Source: Paenibacillus sp. FSL A5-0031
Lineage (GTDB): Bacteria; Bacillota; Bacilli; Paenibacillales; Paenibacillaceae
Length of the DNA: 64,000 nt
Direction of reading: 5' to 3'
Assembly: GCF_001956295.1 (NCBI RefSeq)
Contig: NZ_MRTD01000001.1
Coordinates: 744,001-808,000 of the forward strand
Shown: positions 37,615 to 46,688 of the stretch, piece by piece
Layout of the letters: every line of letters starts with the position of its first letter
How positions within the stretch are numbered: the stretch's first letter is position 1
Position numbers and translations under genes: made by a program
Notes under the pieces: generated by a model
Databases searched by the model: none
The model's input: only the letters and a program-made list of their open reading frames with translations
Told to the model about the DNA's origin: nothing

Positions 37615-38958
37615 ATGAAATCAATAACGAAACTTACGGGGCGAGTGATTTTCAAGGGAAACCCTGGTTATGAAACGGCTCGTAAGAATTGGGATCCTCA
37701 TACCGACAGATTTCCAAAAGTTTTTGTTTTTGCCCAAAGAACACAGGATGTTGCAAACGCTATAAGATGGGCTCGCAAAAATAATGTTCCCATTCGCCCG
37801 AGAAGTGGACGACACGCCTTGGAGACCAACCTTTCTCAAGTTAACGGAGGCATTGTCATCGATGTTAGCGAAATGAAGAAAATCAAATTAAATAAAAAAT
37901 GCAGAACTGTTGTGGTTGAGTCGGGCAATCGGGTAGGAAGAGTCGTAAACAAACTGGCACAGCAAGGATTTATCGCACCGTTTGGTGATAGTCCCTCGGT
38001 TGGTATCGGCGGAATTACACTAGGTGGAGGGATTGGTCCACTCCAAAGGACGACTGGCCTCATTAGCGACAATCTAATCGGACTAGAAATGGTTGACGCC
38101 AAGGGAAGAGTAATCCGGGCAAACAAAAAACGCAATTCCGATCTCCTATGGGCTTCCCGCGGTGGAGGAGGCGGTAACTTTGGCGTATACACAAAATACA
38201 AGTTCAAAGTACTGCGTGCTCCAGCCACAGCTACCGTCTTCAGCGTAACGTGGCCATGGGAGCAGTTCGAAAAAGTCGTAAAGAAATGGCAAGTCTGGGC
38301 TCCTCATGCCAGCACCAGATTGGGCAGCGAACTAAGTGTCGGTCCCAAAAAAGGTGGAAATGTTAGCATGCTCGGTCTATTTCTTGGATCTAAAACGGAA
38401 GCCCTGCGTCAATTAGAGCCTATTCTAAGCGTGGGGACGCCTACGAAAAAAACCATCCGATTGTTGCCATATATTGAAGCTACAAAGTTTTTGTTAGCTC
38501 CCGATCCAGTGCTGACACAAAAGTTCAGCAACCAGTTTTCCAGCGGCTTCGGTAGACGTCCTTTTCCAGATAAGGCCTATAAAGTTATGCGCGAGTTTCT
38601 AGAAAACGCTGAGGGAGGGACTCCGGCCGGCTTCTTCTTCCTTAACTGGGGTGGTGCCATAAGCCGTATCGCACCTAAAGCTACAGCATTCTACTGGCGT
38701 AAGGCTCAATTTTATGTCGAATGGAACAGCTCATGGGTTAAGCCATCTCATGCCGCTAAAAATATTGCCTTAGCACGGAACACAAGGCATAAGCTGCAGC
38801 CATATATCGTAGGCTCGTATATCAATGTCCCTGACCAAGGCATCAAATGTTCTGGTCCTGTTTATTATGGTAAAAACTTTCCTAGGCTGCGTAGAGTAAA
38901 AGCTAAGTATGATCCAAATAATGTGTTCAACAATCCTCAAAGTATTCCACCGGCTTGA
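37615..38958 (+). CDS. Berberine-bridge-enzyme-like FAD-linked oxidase
   Basis: A 447-residue BBE/YgaK-type oxidase starting at ATG 37615 after AAAGGAG. The FAD domain contains PKVFVFAQRTQDVANAI, PIRPRSGRHALE (histidyl FAD attachment), GIGGITLGGGIGPLQR and GGGGGNFGVYTKY; the BBE C-terminus ends PRLRRVKAKYDPNNVF. The second attachment residue, a Cys in bicovalent members, appears as Ser in GDSPSVG, so FAD would be held only through His. Such oxidases act on sugars, alkaloids or polyketide intermediates; the substrate is unknown. It is unusually basic. Confidence 0.9.
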   Translation: MKSITKLTGRVIFKGNPGYETARKNWDPHTDRFPKVFVFAQRTQDVANAIRWARKNNVPIRPRSGRHALETNLSQVNGGIVIDVSEMKKIKLNKKCRTVVVESGNRVGRVVNKLAQQGFIAPFGDSPSVGIGGITLGGGIGPLQRTTGLISDNLIGLEMVDAKGRVIRANKKRNSDLLWASRGGGGGNFGVYTKYKFKVLRAPATATVFSVTWPWEQFEKVVKKWQVWAPHASTRLGSELSVGPKKGGNVSMLGLFLGSKTEALRQLEPILSVGTPTKKTIRLLPYIEATKFLLAPDPVLTQKFSNQFSSGFGRRPFPDKAYKVMREFLENAEGGTPAGFFFLNWGGAISRIAPKATAFYWRKAQFYVEWNSSWVKPSHAAKNIALARNTRHKLQPYIVGSYINVPDQGIKCSGPVYYGKNFPRLRRVKAKYDPNNVFNNPQSIPPA

Positions 38959-39058
38959 ATGAGAATGAATTGAAATAAGATACTTTCACACAGTTAAGTT
39001 GTGGGGGGGTACCATGTCACATGCCATGCTGCAAAGACACACAAGTCAACTAATCGCG

Positions 39059-39090
39059 TGAACCCAAGGGGAGCCTTGGGTTCATTTTTC
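39059..39090 (+). terminator. Terminator of the BBE-like gene
   Basis: TGAACCCAAGG / CCTTGGGTTCA perfect arms around GGAG, then TTTTTC. Confidence 0.85.
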
Positions 39091-39203
39091 ATTTTACAAC
39101 TGCTATCGATATGGCTAGAGGCATTCATTATCTTAAGAACACACAATATTCCCTCTCCAAGCTTCCCAAATCACAGAAACAGTATTTTGATTAAAATAGT
39201 ACC

Positions 39204-39232
39204 TTGACAGTCACAGTAGTATATCGTATTAT
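39204..39232 (+). promoter_or_regulatory. Sigma-A promoter of the padR operon
   Basis: Consensus TTGACA, 17 bp, TATTAT, 19 bp before the padR-like start. GTATA...TATAC half sites overlap the -10 box and could be the PadR operator. Confidence 0.75.
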
Positions 39233-39251
39233 ACAGTTGCGGGGTGATTAA

Positions 39252-39581
39252 ATGAGTGAAAACAAAATTACATCCGACCTGCTGCGCGGACATACCGATA
39301 CGATGATATTGCGACTATTATCCGAAGCTGATCGCTACGGATACGAAATTGTCAAATTGATTGCGGAGCGCTCAGGCGGTGAGTATGAACTAAAAGAAGC
39401 GACCATGTATTCCAGTGTCAGACGTCTTGAGACAGACGGTGATATCGAGTGGTATTGGGGCGATGAATCACAGGGCGGACGGCGCAAATATTTTAGAATT
39501 ACCGAGAAGGGCAAGGAAACCTATGCCCGCAACAACAGCAACTGGGAGTATGCAAAACGCGTGCTTGAAAACTTATTATAG
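39252..39581 (+). CDS. PadR-family regulator
   Basis: A 109-residue winged-helix regulator. SDLLRGHTDTMILRLLSEADRYGYEIVKLI is the PadR core start (split here at MILRL); LKEATMYSSVRRLETDGDIEW is the recognition helix region and SQGGRRKYFRITEKG the wing. It heads a four-gene run with a pentapeptide-repeat protein and an ABC exporter. Such PadR proteins usually repress the exporter until its drug binds, as with LmrR-type regulators. GGGGTGA precedes the start. Confidence 0.92.
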   Translation: MSENKITSDLLRGHTDTMILRLLSEADRYGYEIVKLIAERSGGEYELKEATMYSSVRRLETDGDIEWYWGDESQGGRRKYFRITEKGKETYARNNSNWEYAKRVLENLL

Positions 39582-39594
39582 GAGGTTTGATGTG

Positions 39595-40461
39595 ATGAAT
39601 CAGAAATTGACGAATTATTTGAACGACGTTTTTACACCATACGATGGGGTGAAAAGCGTCACCGAATTAAAAGCAGACCTGCTCTCCGATTTACAGGAGA
39701 GGTACCGTGAACTTAAAACCGAGGGCAAAGACGATGAAACAGCGTTTAATATGACCATTGAGAGCATCGGCGACATCGAGGAAACGATACTGGAAGTCGC
39801 CAATCTCTCCCGCTCGCTGGAGAGGCAAGTACTGACAAACTTTAGCGCGAGCAATTTGCCAAAGAGTGACTTTGCAGGTGTTATTGCGCATAAAGGAAAT
39901 TTCACCTCGAGTGCATTACACGGATCTGACTTTGCAGGTGCAGATTTGACCGGAAGCACATTTAAGAGCAGCGACATACGTGAAGCCAATTTTAACGGTG
40001 CAAATCTGACCGACTGTACCCTATCTGTCAATGATCTTTCCAATGCGAGCTTCAATAAATCGATCCTTGTACGTACCAACTTCAGCATTTCGGGGATGGA
40101 AGGAGCAAAATTTACAGGTGTAAAACTGACCGACGTTACGCTAAACAAGATCGACCTTAAAAAAACAATTTTTGAAGGTTGTATCTTTGACGGCGTGGAC
40201 TTCAAATATTGTGACCTGAGTGGGCTATGTCTTGACGGGCAAACCTTTATCGGCGTTAAGTTTGATAAGTCTGCTATAAATGAAGTTTCATTTAAGGGCG
40301 CTACACTCAAGAATGTTTCTTTTCAAGCATTTTTTTCCTTGACTAATAAGTATTACCGCTCCATTAAAACCATCTGCTTTGACGATGCAGTCATGGATAA
40401 ACTTACCTATGCTGCGCTTAAAGGCATGGGAGCCGAATTGTCTAAGGTTACAGTTCGATAA
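39595..40461 (+). CDS. Pentapeptide-repeat protein with N-terminal helical domain
   Basis: A 288-residue protein beginning at ATG 39595 (or GTG 39592) after TAGGAGG. The first ~75 residues are helical and resemble the DUF1700/permease-associated segment often placed after PadR (LSDLQERYRELKTEGKDDE and SIGDIEETILEV). From about residue 85 there are pentapeptide repeats of the A(D/N)LxX kind: GSDFAGADLTGSTF, REANFNGANLTDCTL and others. Pentapeptide proteins fold as a right-handed beta-helix, and some (Qnr, MfpA) protect gyrase. Its place between PadR and a DrrAB-like exporter suggests self-protection or exporter assembly; this is inference. Confidence 0.85.
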   Translation: MNQKLTNYLNDVFTPYDGVKSVTELKADLLSDLQERYRELKTEGKDDETAFNMTIESIGDIEETILEVANLSRSLERQVLTNFSASNLPKSDFAGVIAHKGNFTSSALHGSDFAGADLTGSTFKSSDIREANFNGANLTDCTLSVNDLSNASFNKSILVRTNFSISGMEGAKFTGVKLTDVTLNKIDLKKTIFEGCIFDGVDFKYCDLSGLCLDGQTFIGVKFDKSAINEVSFKGATLKNVSFQAFFSLTNKYYRSIKTICFDDAVMDKLTYAALKGMGAELSKVTVR

Positions 40462-40475
40462 GGAGGGGAAAAAAC

Positions 40476-41237
40476 ATGAAAAAGAAATCAATTCAAGTTA
40501 TAGGTCTGCAAAAGTCTTACAAAGAGCTTGCCGTCCTTCAGGGAGTAGATTTCGAAGTGGAACAGGGCAGTATATTTGCACTGCTCGGTTCAAACGGTGC
40601 AGGTAAAACGACGGTTGTCAAAATCCTCACCACGCTGCTCAAACAAGACAGTGGTACCGCCGTCGTTGAGGGATTCGATGTGGCGACCAAACCTGATCAT
40701 GTGAGGCAGGCGATTAGTTTAACCGGACAATTTGCCGCCGTAGACGAACTAATGACCGGTCGAGAAAACCTAATCATGATTGCCAAACTACGATACCTGA
40801 GTAATCCGCGGCAAGTTGCGGACGACTTACTTAAACGCTTTGGCCTGACAGAAGCCGCCAACCGAAGGGTATCTACTTATTCGGGTGGGATGCGCCGCAG
40901 GCTCGACATCGCATTGAGCTTTGTAGGGAAACCGCAGGTTATTTTCCTCGACGAGCCGACCACTGGCCTTGATCCCGAGGCACGCATCGAGGTTTGGAAG
41001 ATCGTGAAGGAGCTTGCAGACAGCGGCACTACGGTATTTCTAACTACGCAGTATTTGGAAGAGGCAGAACAGCTCGCTGACCGAATAGCTATTCTGCACA
41101 AGGGTAAAATCATCGCCAGCGGCACGCTTTTGGAGCTAAAAAAGATGTTTCCATCAACGAAAGTGGAGTATATTGAGAAGCAGCCGACATTGGAAGAGAT
41201 ATTCCTCTCCATTATTGGCAAGAAGGAGGGAGCATAA
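40476..41237 (+). CDS. ABC transporter ATPase, daunorubicin-resistance (DrrA) type
   Basis: A 253-residue ATPase. Walker A is LGSNGAGKTTVVKIL; the DrrA-type segment is FAAVDELMTGRENL; the signature is YSGGMRRRLDIA; Walker B is VIFLDEPTTGLDPEAR; and the His-loop region is TTQYLEEAEQLAD. It powers a two-subunit drug exporter with the permease that starts one base after its stop. AAGGAGGGG precedes the ATG. Confidence 0.95.
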   Translation: MKKKSIQVIGLQKSYKELAVLQGVDFEVEQGSIFALLGSNGAGKTTVVKILTTLLKQDSGTAVVEGFDVATKPDHVRQAISLTGQFAAVDELMTGRENLIMIAKLRYLSNPRQVADDLLKRFGLTEAANRRVSTYSGGMRRRLDIALSFVGKPQVIFLDEPTTGLDPEARIEVWKIVKELADSGTTVFLTTQYLEEAEQLADRIAILHKGKIIASGTLLELKKMFPSTKVEYIEKQPTLEEIFLSIIGKKEGA

Positions 41238-42005
41238 ATGGAGACGGTAAAAAAACATTTTTTTAACGATTTGGGTGTTATGCTCGGACGTTCGATGCGC
41301 CATATTTCCCGCAGTATGGACACCATCGTCACGGTTTGCATCACTCCGATTGCGATGATGCTGCTGTTTGTCTATGTGTTTGGCGGTGCAATTCAAACTG
41401 GTACGGATAACTACGTTAATTATCTATTGCCCGGAATACTGCTCATTGCGATTGCTAGCGGGATATCCTACACGGCTTTTCGTCTGTTTACCGATGTGCA
41501 GCGAGGTATTTTCGAGCGGTTTCATTCCATGCCGATTTCGCGTTCTACCTTACTATGGGGGCATGTGCTGACCTCATTGGTATCCAATGCTATCTCGGTT
41601 GTCGTTATCATTCTCGTAGCGTTGATTATGGGTTTTCGTTCTTCGGCCGGGATACTAGACTGGCTAGCAGTAGCTGGCATTCTCATGCTGTTTACGCTGG
41701 CATTAACCTGGGTCGCTGCCATTGCAGGATTGTTGGCAAAATCGGTGGATGGGGCAAGCGCTTTTTCCTACCCGATCATCTTCCTTCCGTTTATTAGCTC
41801 GGCATTTGTGCCTACCGAATCGATGCCTTCGGTCGTTCGTGCCTTTGCCGAAAACCAGCCGGTAACTTCCATCGTTGAAGCCATTCGAGCGTTGCTGTCA
41901 AACCAGCCGGTGGGCAATGATCTGTGGATTGCGCTTGCATGGTGCGTTGGGATCTTGTTTGTAGCTTACTTCTTTGCGATGAGGGTTTATAAAAAACGGT
42001 TTTAA
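41238..42005 (+). CDS. ABC-2 type permease, DrrB-like
   Basis: A 255-residue membrane subunit. Six helices are expected; visible segments include TVCITPIAMMLLFVYVFGGA, YLLPGILLIAIASGISYTAF and LDWLAVAGILMLFTLALTW. The ABC-2 signature is present as RGIFERFHSMPISRSTLLWGH, and FAENQPVTSIVEAIRALL is typical of DrrB. It starts immediately after the ATPase gene, with AAGGAGGGAG inside that gene's end. Exports a hydrophobic drug or lipid; the substrate is unknown. Confidence 0.93.
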   Translation: METVKKHFFNDLGVMLGRSMRHISRSMDTIVTVCITPIAMMLLFVYVFGGAIQTGTDNYVNYLLPGILLIAIASGISYTAFRLFTDVQRGIFERFHSMPISRSTLLWGHVLTSLVSNAISVVVIILVALIMGFRSSAGILDWLAVAGILMLFTLALTWVAAIAGLLAKSVDGASAFSYPIIFLPFISSAFVPTESMPSVVRAFAENQPVTSIVEAIRALLSNQPVGNDLWIALAWCVGILFVAYFFAMRVYKKRF

Positions 42006-42017
42006 ATGAAGAAGTGC

Positions 42018-42050
42018 GACCCAGTACTGTATCGGTACTGGGTTTAATTT
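42018..42050 (+). terminator. Terminator of the padR-ABC operon
   Basis: ACCCAGTAC / GTACTGGGT arms around seven bases, then TTAATTT. Confidence 0.7.
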
Positions 42051-42118
42051 ACGATTTGACTCGAAGAAAGGCAAGATCAAGGAGTGCCCTTATCCTGCCT
42101 CATGGGTATTATTCGTTA

Positions 42119-43471
42119 CTAGTGCACTAGACTTTCCAAATCCGGCTGCAATTTATTCCGTAAGACATACAGCATGATGGCTCCAACAAGGAACGCGACG
42201 GCATCCGCTATAACAAGCGACCAGACCACCCCATGAAAGCCATTCAAGCGATTAGCTATAAACAACACAGGAATCAGAGTAATTCCTTGAATAATTGACA
42301 TAATAAACGCGGCGGTTCCTTGCGCTGTTGCTTGGAAAATTCCCGTAAACAACGAGGTCATTCCTGTAATAAACAAGGATAAGAACGTCACATGCAGAAT
42401 GTAGCTGCCCATTTCAATTAATTGCGGGTCATTCGTAAATATACCAATTAAATGGTCGGAAATCAGATAGACGATAACACCGAACACGACTGCTAACGCA
42501 ACAACCACTTTAATTGTGAATGTAATGGTATGCTTCATGCGTAATTTATTCGCTGTAAAAGAGAAAGCAATCATTGGCACGACTCCCTCACATAATCCCA
42601 TCAAAATAAACTCTGGAAATTGCAGCAAACGCGATGAAATACCGAACCCCGCTATAGCTTGCTCCCCATATTCGACAAGAAAATGGTTAAAGATGAGCGA
42701 CATTGCCCCCATGAAGATACTCATAACAAAAACGGGAACTCCGATTTTGAATACATTGCTTAGAATGTCCTTGGTAGCCTTAAACCATTTTATCGAAATG
42801 GTCAAAAATTGGCTTTTATATCTAATATGAAAGGCGTAGTATATACTCGCAACCAAATTAGAAATGACTGTAGCAGACGCAACGCCGATTACGTCCCAAT
42901 GGAAAACGAAGATGACTAGCGCATCTAGAATAATATTTACGACAACACTGATAATCATACCGATCATCGACGTGGTAGCTGATCCTTCCGAGCGCACAAT
43001 ATTCTCCAGCGTGAAAAATAATACGACGATAGGTGAACCAATAAGCATAATCGTGACATAGTCTTTTGTAAATCCAAAGGAGTCAGGCGTTGCCCCGAGG
43101 CCATGAACGATTTGATCAATCAACGGGAGGCTAACGGCCATCACAATAAAACCGAGAACTAAACTGCTGTAAAAGGCGAATGAAGACACATGCTTAACAT
43201 CATCATATTTTTTCTCTCCCAGCAATCGAGAGATGAATGCACCGCTACCGATGCCAATCAAGTTACCTAGTGCCATAATGGCCGCGAATAACGGCAAGGT
43301 GAGTGCGAGTGCAGTCAACATAGCTGTATTGTGGAGTGTACCAAGGAAATAGGCATTCAAGATGGAGTATATGACACTCATTGACATGCCTAGCATCATC
43401 GGTACAGCGAAGTGAGCTACAGCTTTTGAGACGGGTGCTTTTTCAAAATAATGGAGGTTTTCTGTATCCAT
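42119..43471 (-). CDS. MATE-family multidrug efflux protein
   Basis: A 450-residue, 12-helix antiporter of the MATE family (MepA-like). FAVPMMLGMSMSVIYSIL opens it; GIGSGAFISRLLGEKKYDD is a family motif, and the second half repeats it with GLCEGVVPMIAFSFTANKL. It exports cationic drugs with Na+ or H+. ATG 43471 is chosen because GAAAG lies 11 bases upstream; GTG 43480 is possible. It is divergent from a TetR gene, with three copies of one operator between them. Confidence 0.92.
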   Translation of the reverse strand: MDTENLHYFEKAPVSKAVAHFAVPMMLGMSMSVIYSILNAYFLGTLHNTAMLTALALTLPLFAAIMALGNLIGIGSGAFISRLLGEKKYDDVKHVSSFAFYSSLVLGFIVMAVSLPLIDQIVHGLGATPDSFGFTKDYVTIMLIGSPIVVLFFTLENIVRSEGSATTSMIGMIISVVVNIILDALVIFVFHWDVIGVASATVISNLVASIYYAFHIRYKSQFLTISIKWFKATKDILSNVFKIGVPVFVMSIFMGAMSLIFNHFLVEYGEQAIAGFGISSRLLQFPEFILMGLCEGVVPMIAFSFTANKLRMKHTITFTIKVVVALAVVFGVIVYLISDHLIGIFTNDPQLIEMGSYILHVTFLSLFITGMTSLFTGIFQATAQGTAAFIMSIIQGITLIPVLFIANRLNGFHGVVWSLVIADAVAFLVGAIMLYVLRNKLQPDLESLVH

Positions 43472-43509
43472 GTGTATCACTACTTTCTTTATTTATTTTG
43501 ATCTTCAAT

Positions 43510-43591
43510 CTAACAGTGTTAGTTTGTGTCTTACAGTGTTAGATGATATCATGAACCTATAAACCTGTAAAGCAAAAACTTACACTGTTAG
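43510..43591. promoter_or_regulatory. Three-copy operator between MATE and TetR genes
   Basis: CTAACAGTGTTAG (43510-43522, perfect dyad), CTTACAGTGTTAG (43530-43542) and CTTACACTGTTAG (43579-43591). The first two are 20 bp apart on the MATE side; the third is just before the tetR start. Confidence 0.8.
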
Positions 43592-43610
43592 ATAAAAAGG
43601 ACGGATACCA

Positions 43611-44291
43611 ATGAAAAAAAAGCAGCCTCAGATTTCGGAGGATAAAATTTTGGAAACCTCGTGGGAGCTTCTTGGAGAGGAAGGCATTGAGAAATTCAGC
43701 ATGAGACGCTTGGCCGATCGTCTGGGCATTCAGGCTCCCTCTCTGTACTGGTATTTCAAGAGCAAGCAGAATCTCTATCAGCGCCTGGCCAACTATGTAT
43801 CGAAGATCATTTTGGAGGAGTTTCACTCTGAGGGGGATTGGAGGGAGCAGCTAGTAGAATTTGCGGTAACCGTACGGAGTGTGCTCAGACGATATCCCTG
43901 CTCCACGCAGCTCATGATGCTGACGCTGCCCCACGAACCAGACATGATCCGGTTCACCAACCGAATGCTGCTCTGCATGGAATCGACGCCACTTGAGCAA
44001 GAGCAAAAATTACAAGCCGTGCTTACGCTGGTAAACTATGTCTTCTACTTCGTTTTGGACAATTATCAGCATGAGCGCGTTGTATCCACTATGCTAGAGG
44101 AGCAGGGAGGGCTACGCGATGGAGAGATAACCAGTCTTCTGGACTCCATGAGCGAGACAGATGCGGGAATGTTTCGAGGGATGTACAAAAATGGGCTATT
44201 CAATCTGATAGGGACCGATGGAGCGTTTGAATTCGGCATGCAGCTGATTCTGAAGGGGATTGAGCAGGTGATAAAGGAACAGGATAGGTAG
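43611..44291 (+). CDS. TetR-family repressor of the MATE exporter
   Basis: A 226-residue regulator. The HTH is FSMRRLADRLGIQAPSLYWYF with the family SLYWYFKSK turn, after ILETSWELLGEEGIEKF; the C-terminal domain is of the TetR_C type seen in tetracycline-repressor-like proteins (RYPCSTQLMMLTLP, LTLVNYVFYFVLDNYQHE). AAAAGGACGG precedes ATG. Divergent placement and a triple palindrome imply it represses itself and the MATE gene until a drug binds. Confidence 0.92.
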   Translation: MKKKQPQISEDKILETSWELLGEEGIEKFSMRRLADRLGIQAPSLYWYFKSKQNLYQRLANYVSKIILEEFHSEGDWREQLVEFAVTVRSVLRRYPCSTQLMMLTLPHEPDMIRFTNRMLLCMESTPLEQEQKLQAVLTLVNYVFYFVLDNYQHERVVSTMLEEQGGLRDGEITSLLDSMSETDAGMFRGMYKNGLFNLIGTDGAFEFGMQLILKGIEQVIKEQDR

Positions 44292-44352
44292 TATGTAAAA
44301 CACGCTAGGTTTTATTAGGTACGATTACATTTTGAGGAAAGGTAATATAAAG

Positions 44353-44658
44353 GTGATCTACAAAGGGATATTCTTGGCTTTCGTAATCATCCAAAATATT
44401 TATTTACTCATAACACAACCAGATAAATATAAACTGTGGATATCAGTATTTAATATATCAGTAGGTACCCTAATGACATTAATGGCTGTTTTTTATTATT
44501 TTGATGCTTATAAACCTAAAGTTGGTCCAGTAGGAAATGGTCCTAAACCTGATTTAATTTTGACTAATTTTCTTGGCATGATAGTTACGGGAGGATGCTT
44601 TATAATTATCGGTTTAATCGGTGTTCATATTAAAAGAAAGTTGAAGCACAAGAAATAA
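44353..44658 (+). CDS. Small membrane protein, unknown
   Basis: About 101 residues, started at GTG 44353 after GGAAAGG; TTG 44332 is the other option. Three hydrophobic helices are visible (IFLAFVIIQNIYLLI, LWISVFNISVGTLMTLMAVFYYF in two parts, and LGMIVTGGCFIIIGLIGV), with a basic C-terminus KRKLKHKK. A proline-rich loop YKPKVGPVGNGPKPD separates the last two. No family is recognised. It stands alone before a strong terminator. Confidence 0.6.
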   Translation: MIYKGIFLAFVIIQNIYLLITQPDKYKLWISVFNISVGTLMTLMAVFYYFDAYKPKVGPVGNGPKPDLILTNFLGMIVTGGCFIIIGLIGVHIKRKLKHKK

Positions 44659-44700
44659 TAGGAGAAGCTATTCCTGGTTTGATTTACGGCCCGCCTTGAT

Positions 44701-44750
44701 AAACGGAGAGTCCTCCACTTAGAATTAAATGGAGACCTCTCCGTTTATTT
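44701..44750 (+). terminator. Terminator before the isochorismatase-like gene
   Basis: AAACGGAGAG / CTCTCCGTTT with inner CTCCA/TGGAG, then ATTT. Confidence 0.8.
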
Positions 44751-44799
44751 CTGATATATAAATAGGAGACTACTAATCAAATTAAGGAGCGTACACCTT

Positions 44800-45369
44800 A
44801 TGCAAAATAAACATGCTACTACCGCACTATTGCTAATGGATATGCAGAACGGGTTTGTTTCCCGTTTCTCAGATAACGAGGAGGCACTTGTTCCTTTTCA
44901 GAAAGCATTACATGCAGCACGTCAAAATAACATACAGGTTATTTTTGTGAGGGTCGCCTTCCGTGAAAGTTATCCAGAGATCAGTCCTCGCAACAAGTCT
45001 TTCTCGCGAATTGCTGAATTTGGCGGCATGACTATAGATGACACAGCTACACAAATTCATGACTCTTTACAGCCTCAGCCAGGTGAGCCGATTGTTACAA
45101 AGCGTCGCGTTAGTGCATTCGCTGGCAGCGACCTTGAAGTTATCATCCGTGCCCGCCAAATTGACACGTTGATACTCAGTGGTATTGTTACAAGCGGGGT
45201 CATTCTTTCCACTCTGCGAGAGGCAGCAGATAAAGATTTTGCCATTAGTGTGCTTTCAGATGCTTGTCTGGATGCTGATCCGGAGGTTCACCGTGTACTT
45301 ATGGAGAAGGTGTTCCCACGACAAGCCGATGTTTTGAGCGTCAATGCGTGGATTAATACTTTAGAATAG
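44800..45369 (+). CDS. Isochorismatase-family hydrolase lacking the nucleophile cysteine
   Basis: A 189-residue protein of the cysteine-hydrolase (isochorismatase/nicotinamidase) fold. TALLLMDMQNGFV carries the conserved Asp and VTKRRVSAFAGSDLE the conserved Lys. At the nucleophile position relatives read TxxCV; here it is IVTSGVILSTLREAAD, with Gly-Val and no Cys. A subfamily with TSGV is common and, like EntB-type members, need not use a cysteine. AAGGAGCG precedes the ATG. A truncated M56 peptidase gene follows within 25 bp. Confidence 0.88.
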   Translation: MQNKHATTALLLMDMQNGFVSRFSDNEEALVPFQKALHAARQNNIQVIFVRVAFRESYPEISPRNKSFSRIAEFGGMTIDDTATQIHDSLQPQPGEPIVTKRRVSAFAGSDLEVIIRARQIDTLILSGIVTSGVILSTLREAADKDFAISVLSDACLDADPEVHRVLMEKVFPRQADVLSVNAWINTLE

Positions 45370-45392
45370 ACAGAAGGCCATCACTATTTCCA

Positions 45393-46460
45393 CGACCAAA
45401 GATTTATTTACCTAATGGGCTTCATGATGAGGAGCGCAGCTATATTCTATTGCACGAACAGACTCATATTAAACGATATGATCATATTATTAAGCCAGTA
45501 GCCTTCTTGATATTATCCGTGCACTGGTTTAATCCTCTTGTATGGATAGCATTCATGTTAATGAGTAGGGATATGGAATTCTCCTGTGATGAACATGTAC
45601 TGAAAAAGATGAATTCTGATATGGATATAAAAAAATCTTATGCGTCATCATTATTATCGCTTGCTACTGATAGACATATTTTGAATGGAAGTCCGCTTGC
45701 ATTTGGTGAGGGGAATGTAAAAGGGAGGATTAAAAACGTGTTGAATTACAGAAAACCGAGGTTTTGGTTACTTTTTTTCTCAATTGTCATTATGATAGCA
45801 GTTGGGATTGGATTGCTATCAAATCCTGTAATAAAGGGGAAAGATGCATTAGGACAAATTGCTGACTCAAATAATATACCATTAAGTGAAGAAGCTTCTT
45901 TGGAACTACCAGAGACATCAGCAGCGGAAATATTAAGTGACCTATCCAATCTGCAATTTTCAATTAAAAGAGATCAAATTAGTGATGACGATCGAGAAAC
46001 CGTTGTCACATTTGGAAAAGCTTTTGTGAATTTGTATACCGGTGCTATTGCAGAACAAAAAGCAGTCACATTTAAAAATTACATATCTAACGAGAATCTT
46101 CTAAAATACACAAATAAAATGCTAGAGCTAGAACAAAGAAAAGAATTAAAAGGAGAGTTTAGTGTTATTTTCGGTCTGGAAAATGAATTTACGGAAGCAG
46201 AATTCAAGCAACTAGATGAAAATCTCTACTATGTAAATTTACCTTTTTCGAACCAAGGATCTGGTATGAGCTTTAAGATGCTAGTTCAAACAGAAAATAA
46301 AATATTAAAAATCGTTGATTTGTACTTTGGAAACAAAGATGGTGTAGATACGATTGTAACTGGACATCCCGCTGTTAGAAAACTTCATGATTCAAAACGA
46401 TGGGAAGACCAAGAATGGGTTGATGGTGTTTTTGAAAAACTTGAAAAAATAGAAATCTGA
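45393..46460 (+). pseudogene. BlaR1/MecR1-type M56 peptidase, 5'-truncated
   Basis: The frame enters the family in mid-protein at RPKIYLPNG, then EERSYILLHEQTHIKRYDH with the zinc motif HEQTH, the third zinc ligand region DMEFSCDEHVLKK, and a transmembrane helix FWLLFFSIVIMIAVGIGLL before a ~200-residue outside domain. The first three helices, normally ~200 residues, are missing; the sequence just upstream belongs to the end of the isochorismatase-like gene. The longest initiating frame starts at TTG 45450 without a ribosome binding site. No BlaI partner is seen. Probably a deletion remnant. Confidence 0.75.
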
Positions 46461-46500
46461 ACGGATCTCTTGAGCATGCATAAATAGAAGACAAGCTATT

Positions 46501-46528
46501 AAAAACCACGTATATCGTGGTTTTTTTG
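46501..46528 (+). terminator. Terminator after the M56 remnant
   Basis: AAAACCACG / CGTGGTTTT arms around TATAT, then a run of T. Confidence 0.85.
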
Positions 46529-46646
46529 TTTTTTTCGGTACATATACTTAGCAATGTGCTATGTCATGAAATAGTACCGAATACCGAAAAAGGCAATTAT
46601 AATTGACAATCATTTTACCAAGTGTTAGCATAAGCATATTAGTTGT

Positions 46647-46660
46647 ACTGACTAGTCAGT
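46647..46660. promoter_or_regulatory. 14-bp palindromic operator of the TetR/P450 operon
   Basis: ACTGACTAGTCAGT is a perfect palindrome 28 bp before the tetR-like start, the form used by many TetR/AcrR repressors. Confidence 0.75.
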
Positions 46661-46688
46661 TTATTGCGAAAAGGAGAGACATTACGCA

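Noticed and set aside
39615-40310. 231-codon - strand frame
   Set aside because: Antisense to the pentapeptide-repeat gene; the long frame results from its periodic codons.
40476-42005. Macrolide-type or lantibiotic immunity exporter
   Set aside because: The ATPase signature and ABC-2 permease fit the DrrAB group, and no lantibiotic biosynthesis gene is nearby.
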